From Oscillospiraceae bacterium (GTDB taxonomy: Bacteria; Bacillota_A; Clostridia; Oscillospirales; Oscillospiraceae): a stretch of 5,981 nt of DNA. This document shows positions 4,464 to 5,981 of this stretch, in pieces. The stretch is from contig JAFQDR010000226.1 of NCBI GenBank assembly GCA_017415945.1, positions 1 to 5,981 on the forward strand, read 5' to 3'. Position 1 is the stretch's first letter. The number at the start of each line of letters is the position of its first letter. Under the pieces are notes generated by a model. The model did no database searches, had not been told where the DNA came from, and saw nothing but the letters and a program-made list of their open reading frames with translations. The position numbers and the translations under genes are program-made.

Positions 4464-5548
4464 ATCTTTGCATCCACTCTGTTGCCCAATTCCTGCACGT
4501 GGTCAAAGCTGTAAGCAATGCTATCTGCAGCCTTTTTCGCAAGCAGCAGAGAGAGCTCATTGTCCGTCTTCGTCGGATCAAATGCTGTACCGCTGTATCG
4601 AAGCACCACGTCTGCATCATCCTTATCTTCGGAATACTCAATCGTGATCAGCATTTCAAACGGAGAGTCAATCTGAGGAAGGAGAATCTGCACACACATT
4701 TCCTCGACATATGCCTGGATATTGTATATTATACGCTGTGAAATACGGTGCTTTCTGCCAAATTCCTCTATCAGCGTGTTCAAACCTATGAAGTCGAAGT
4801 CTTTCGATGTGATGGAATACTCCAGCACCTTCAGATGGCGGATAAACTGACGCGTCCGCTCTTTCTGCGGATTGTCAAAAATCTGCTCCGGAGGGCCGTC
4901 CTCATACACACCGCCCTGATCCATATAGAACACGCGGTTGCAGATCTCTCTGGCAAATTTCATCTCGTGGGTGACAATAATCATTGTCGTACCCTGCTTG
5001 GCAAGATAGCGGATGACCGCCTGCACTTCGCCTATCATCGTAGGGTCAAGCGCCGAGGTGGGCTCGTCAAAGAGAATGATTTCAGGCTCCATGGCAAGGG
5101 TGCGCGCGATAGCAACACGCTGTTTCTGCCCGCCGGACATTACATCGGGGTAATTGAGTGCTTTATCTGCAAGCCCTACCTTGCGAAGCAACTCGATCCC
5201 CTTGTCATACGCTTCCTGCCTGCTCTTACCAAGCAGGTCAATCGGAGCTGCCATGATGTTCTCAATCACCGTCATATGAGGAAACAGATTGAAATGCTGG
5301 AACACCATACCCATTTTTCGACGGATACGTGCTACGTCACTGTCTTTTGCTGTAATTTCCTCGCCGTCAACGAAGATCTTTCCGGAGGTCGGCTTATCGA
5401 GCAGATTGATGCAGCGTATCAGCGTTGATTTACCCGTACCCGAAGGACCGATGACAGAAATAACATCCCCTTTATGGATCTCCACATTTACATCCTTCAG
5501 CGGAACTGCTGTCGGATATTCTTTTCTCAAATGTTCAATACGGATCAT
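4457..5548 (-). CDS. Polar amino-acid ABC transporter ATPase with extra C-terminal GHKL-like domain
   Basis: Residues 1-240 are a complete ATP-binding subunit of the polar amino-acid (HisP/GlnQ) type: Walker A GPSGTGKST (34-42), Q-loop Q84 in VFQHFNLFPHMTV, signature MSGGQKQR (137-144; M for the usual L), Walker B IILFDEP (157-163), D-loop SALD (165-168) and H-loop H194. Such subunits usually end near residue 240-250. Here about 115 residues follow that resemble an RsbW-type GHKL fold: an N-box-like helix YVEEMCVQI (280-288), a strand with YSGTAFDP (318-325), a helix LLLAKKAADSIAYSF (334-348) and a closing GNRVDAKI (355-362). Key ATP-binding positions look altered (Q287 for the N-box Asn, no Asp in the G1-like motif, no GxG), suggesting a regulatory rather than catalytic domain. 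ATG 5548 overlaps the permease stop as ATGA; AAAGGAG (5559-5565) is 10 nt upstream. Confidence 0.9.
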   Translation of the reverse strand: MIRIEHLRKEYPTAVPLKDVNVEIHKGDVISVIGPSGTGKSTLIRCINLLDKPTSGKIFVDGEEITAKDSDVARIRRKMGMVFQHFNLFPHMTVIENIMAAPIDLLGKSRQEAYDKGIELLRKVGLADKALNYPDVMSGGQKQRVAIARTLAMEPEIILFDEPTSALDPTMIGEVQAVIRYLAKQGTTMIIVTHEMKFAREICNRVFYMDQGGVYEDGPPEQIFDNPQKERTRQFIRHLKVLEYSITSKDFDFIGLNTLIEEFGRKHRISQRIIYNIQAYVEEMCVQILLPQIDSPFEMLITIEYSEDKDDADVVLRYSGTAFDPTKTDNELSLLLAKKAADSIAYSFDHVQELGNRVDAKIC

Positions 5549-5981
5549 GCTGTTTTCACTCCTTTCAGAATATCTTCCTTACTGCGGCGTTTCGGTTCAA
5601 AGCGAAACTTCAAAAGCTTCAACAGCAACGCAAGGATCCAGGTCAGCAGGAAATAGATCACAGCCGTTGCGATCAGCGGGAAGAATGCCTCATATGTATT
5701 GCTTCGAATGATATCGCCCATCTTGGTCAGGTCGTTGACCGCAACATAGCCAACAACCGCCGTAGCCTTAATCAGTTCCACCGCCTGCCCGCAGTAAGAA
5801 GGCAGGAAAATGCTCATTGCCTGCGGGAAAATAATGCGGAAGAAGGTTTTATTCTTGGTATAACCCAGCGCATAGGCAGCTTCGGTCTGTCCGCGGTCAA
5901 CACTGCCCACCGACACCGTCATATGGTCATAGACGAAAGCGCCGAAGGTCAACGTAAAGCCGATGATTGCCACCAGAATAC
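5545..5981 (-). CDS. Polar amino-acid ABC permease (HisM/GlnP type), 5' end outside the window
   Basis: The frame is open from the right edge to TGA 5545-5547; the visible 145 codons are the C-terminal part, so any internal GTG or ATG here is not the start. The cytoplasmic EAA loop is clear (QTEAAYALGY, then IIFPQA), the contact surface for the ATPase. Downstream come typical late segments (VVGYVAVNDLTKMGDII) and a final helix (AVIYFLLTWILALLLKLL), followed by a basic tail. Together with the overlapping ATPase gene this forms an importer for a polar or small amino acid; the specificity cannot be deduced because the binding protein is not in the window. The 4-nt ATGA overlap with the ATPase gene indicates one transcript with coupled translation. 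Confidence 0.93.
   Translation of the reverse strand, partial: ILVAIIGFTLTFGAFVYDHMTVSVGSVDRGQTEAAYALGYTKNKTFFRIIFPQAMSIFLPSYCGQAVELIKATAVVGYVAVNDLTKMGDIIRSNTYEAFFPLIATAVIYFLLTWILALLLKLLKFRFEPKRRSKEDILKGVKTA

Noticed and set aside
4411..4641. Third minus-strand frame (76 codons) at the end of the ATPase gene, considered as a frameshifted continuation
   Set aside because: The ATPase C-terminal domain already ends with a natural closing strand (GNRVDAKI), and this frame gives a Arg/Cys/Leu-rich product unlike a protein domain.
4748..5428. Long plus-strand open frame (226 codons) opposite the ABC ATPase
   Set aside because: It lies entirely antisense to a clearly coding ATPase gene, has no recognisable domain or ribosome site, and is explained by the codon pattern of the real gene.
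1..5981. CRISPR array, tRNA, rRNA, insertion sequence or phage module
   Set aside because: No regularly spaced repeats, cloverleaf-like sequence, transposase motif or phage protein was seen in any frame.

Overview
The window looks like chromosomal DNA of a Gram-positive anaerobe of the Clostridia (Lachnospiraceae/Ruminococcaceae type). This is an inference from strong AGGAGG-type ribosome sites, sigma-A-like promoters with AT-rich -10 boxes, moderate GC, and a 7TM histidine kinase paired with a SARP-type response regulator. No insertion sequence, phage gene, CRISPR array, tRNA or rRNA is visible. All large genes lie on the minus strand, so genetically the window reads from right to left.

Right part (5981 to about 4200): the 3' part of a polar amino-acid ABC permease overlaps by 4 nt the gene for its ATPase. 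That ATPase carries an extra C-terminal domain of about 115 residues that looks like a degenerate GHKL (RsbW-like) ATPase fold. A short unrecognised 87-aa frame overlaps the ATPase 3' end. The substrate-binding protein is not in the window and is probably encoded beyond the right edge.

Middle (about 4115 to 1296): a consensus-like extended -10 promoter drives a tightly packed two-component operon. It encodes a LytS/YehU-like kinase with an extracytoplasmic beta-rich domain and about seven further membrane helices, directly abutted (TAAATG) by a response regulator with a CheY receiver and a SARP-type winged helix. A long stem-loop with T-runs on both sides closes the operon.

Left part (about 1300 to 1): a 460-nt gap precedes a 10-TM DMT/EamA-family transporter that runs off the left edge. 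The gap is dense with signals. On the minus strand there is an extended -10 with a poor -35 and, 8 bp upstream, a tandem 11-bp direct repeat, which is the geometry expected for SARP-type activators. The leader holds two short overlapping upstream frames, one of which ends on the transporter start codon as ATGA. On the plus strand a TTGACA-18-TAAAAT promoter is followed by an RBS, a 45-codon frame and the shared terminator, which may be a small gene or a small RNA.

Working model (inference): the kinase senses an extracellular or envelope signal, the SARP-type regulator activates the neighbouring DMT exporter/importer through the 11-bp repeats, and the gap between them adds a possible translational or small-RNA layer. 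The amino-acid ABC system is a separate unit whose ATPase may be regulated through its C-terminal domain.
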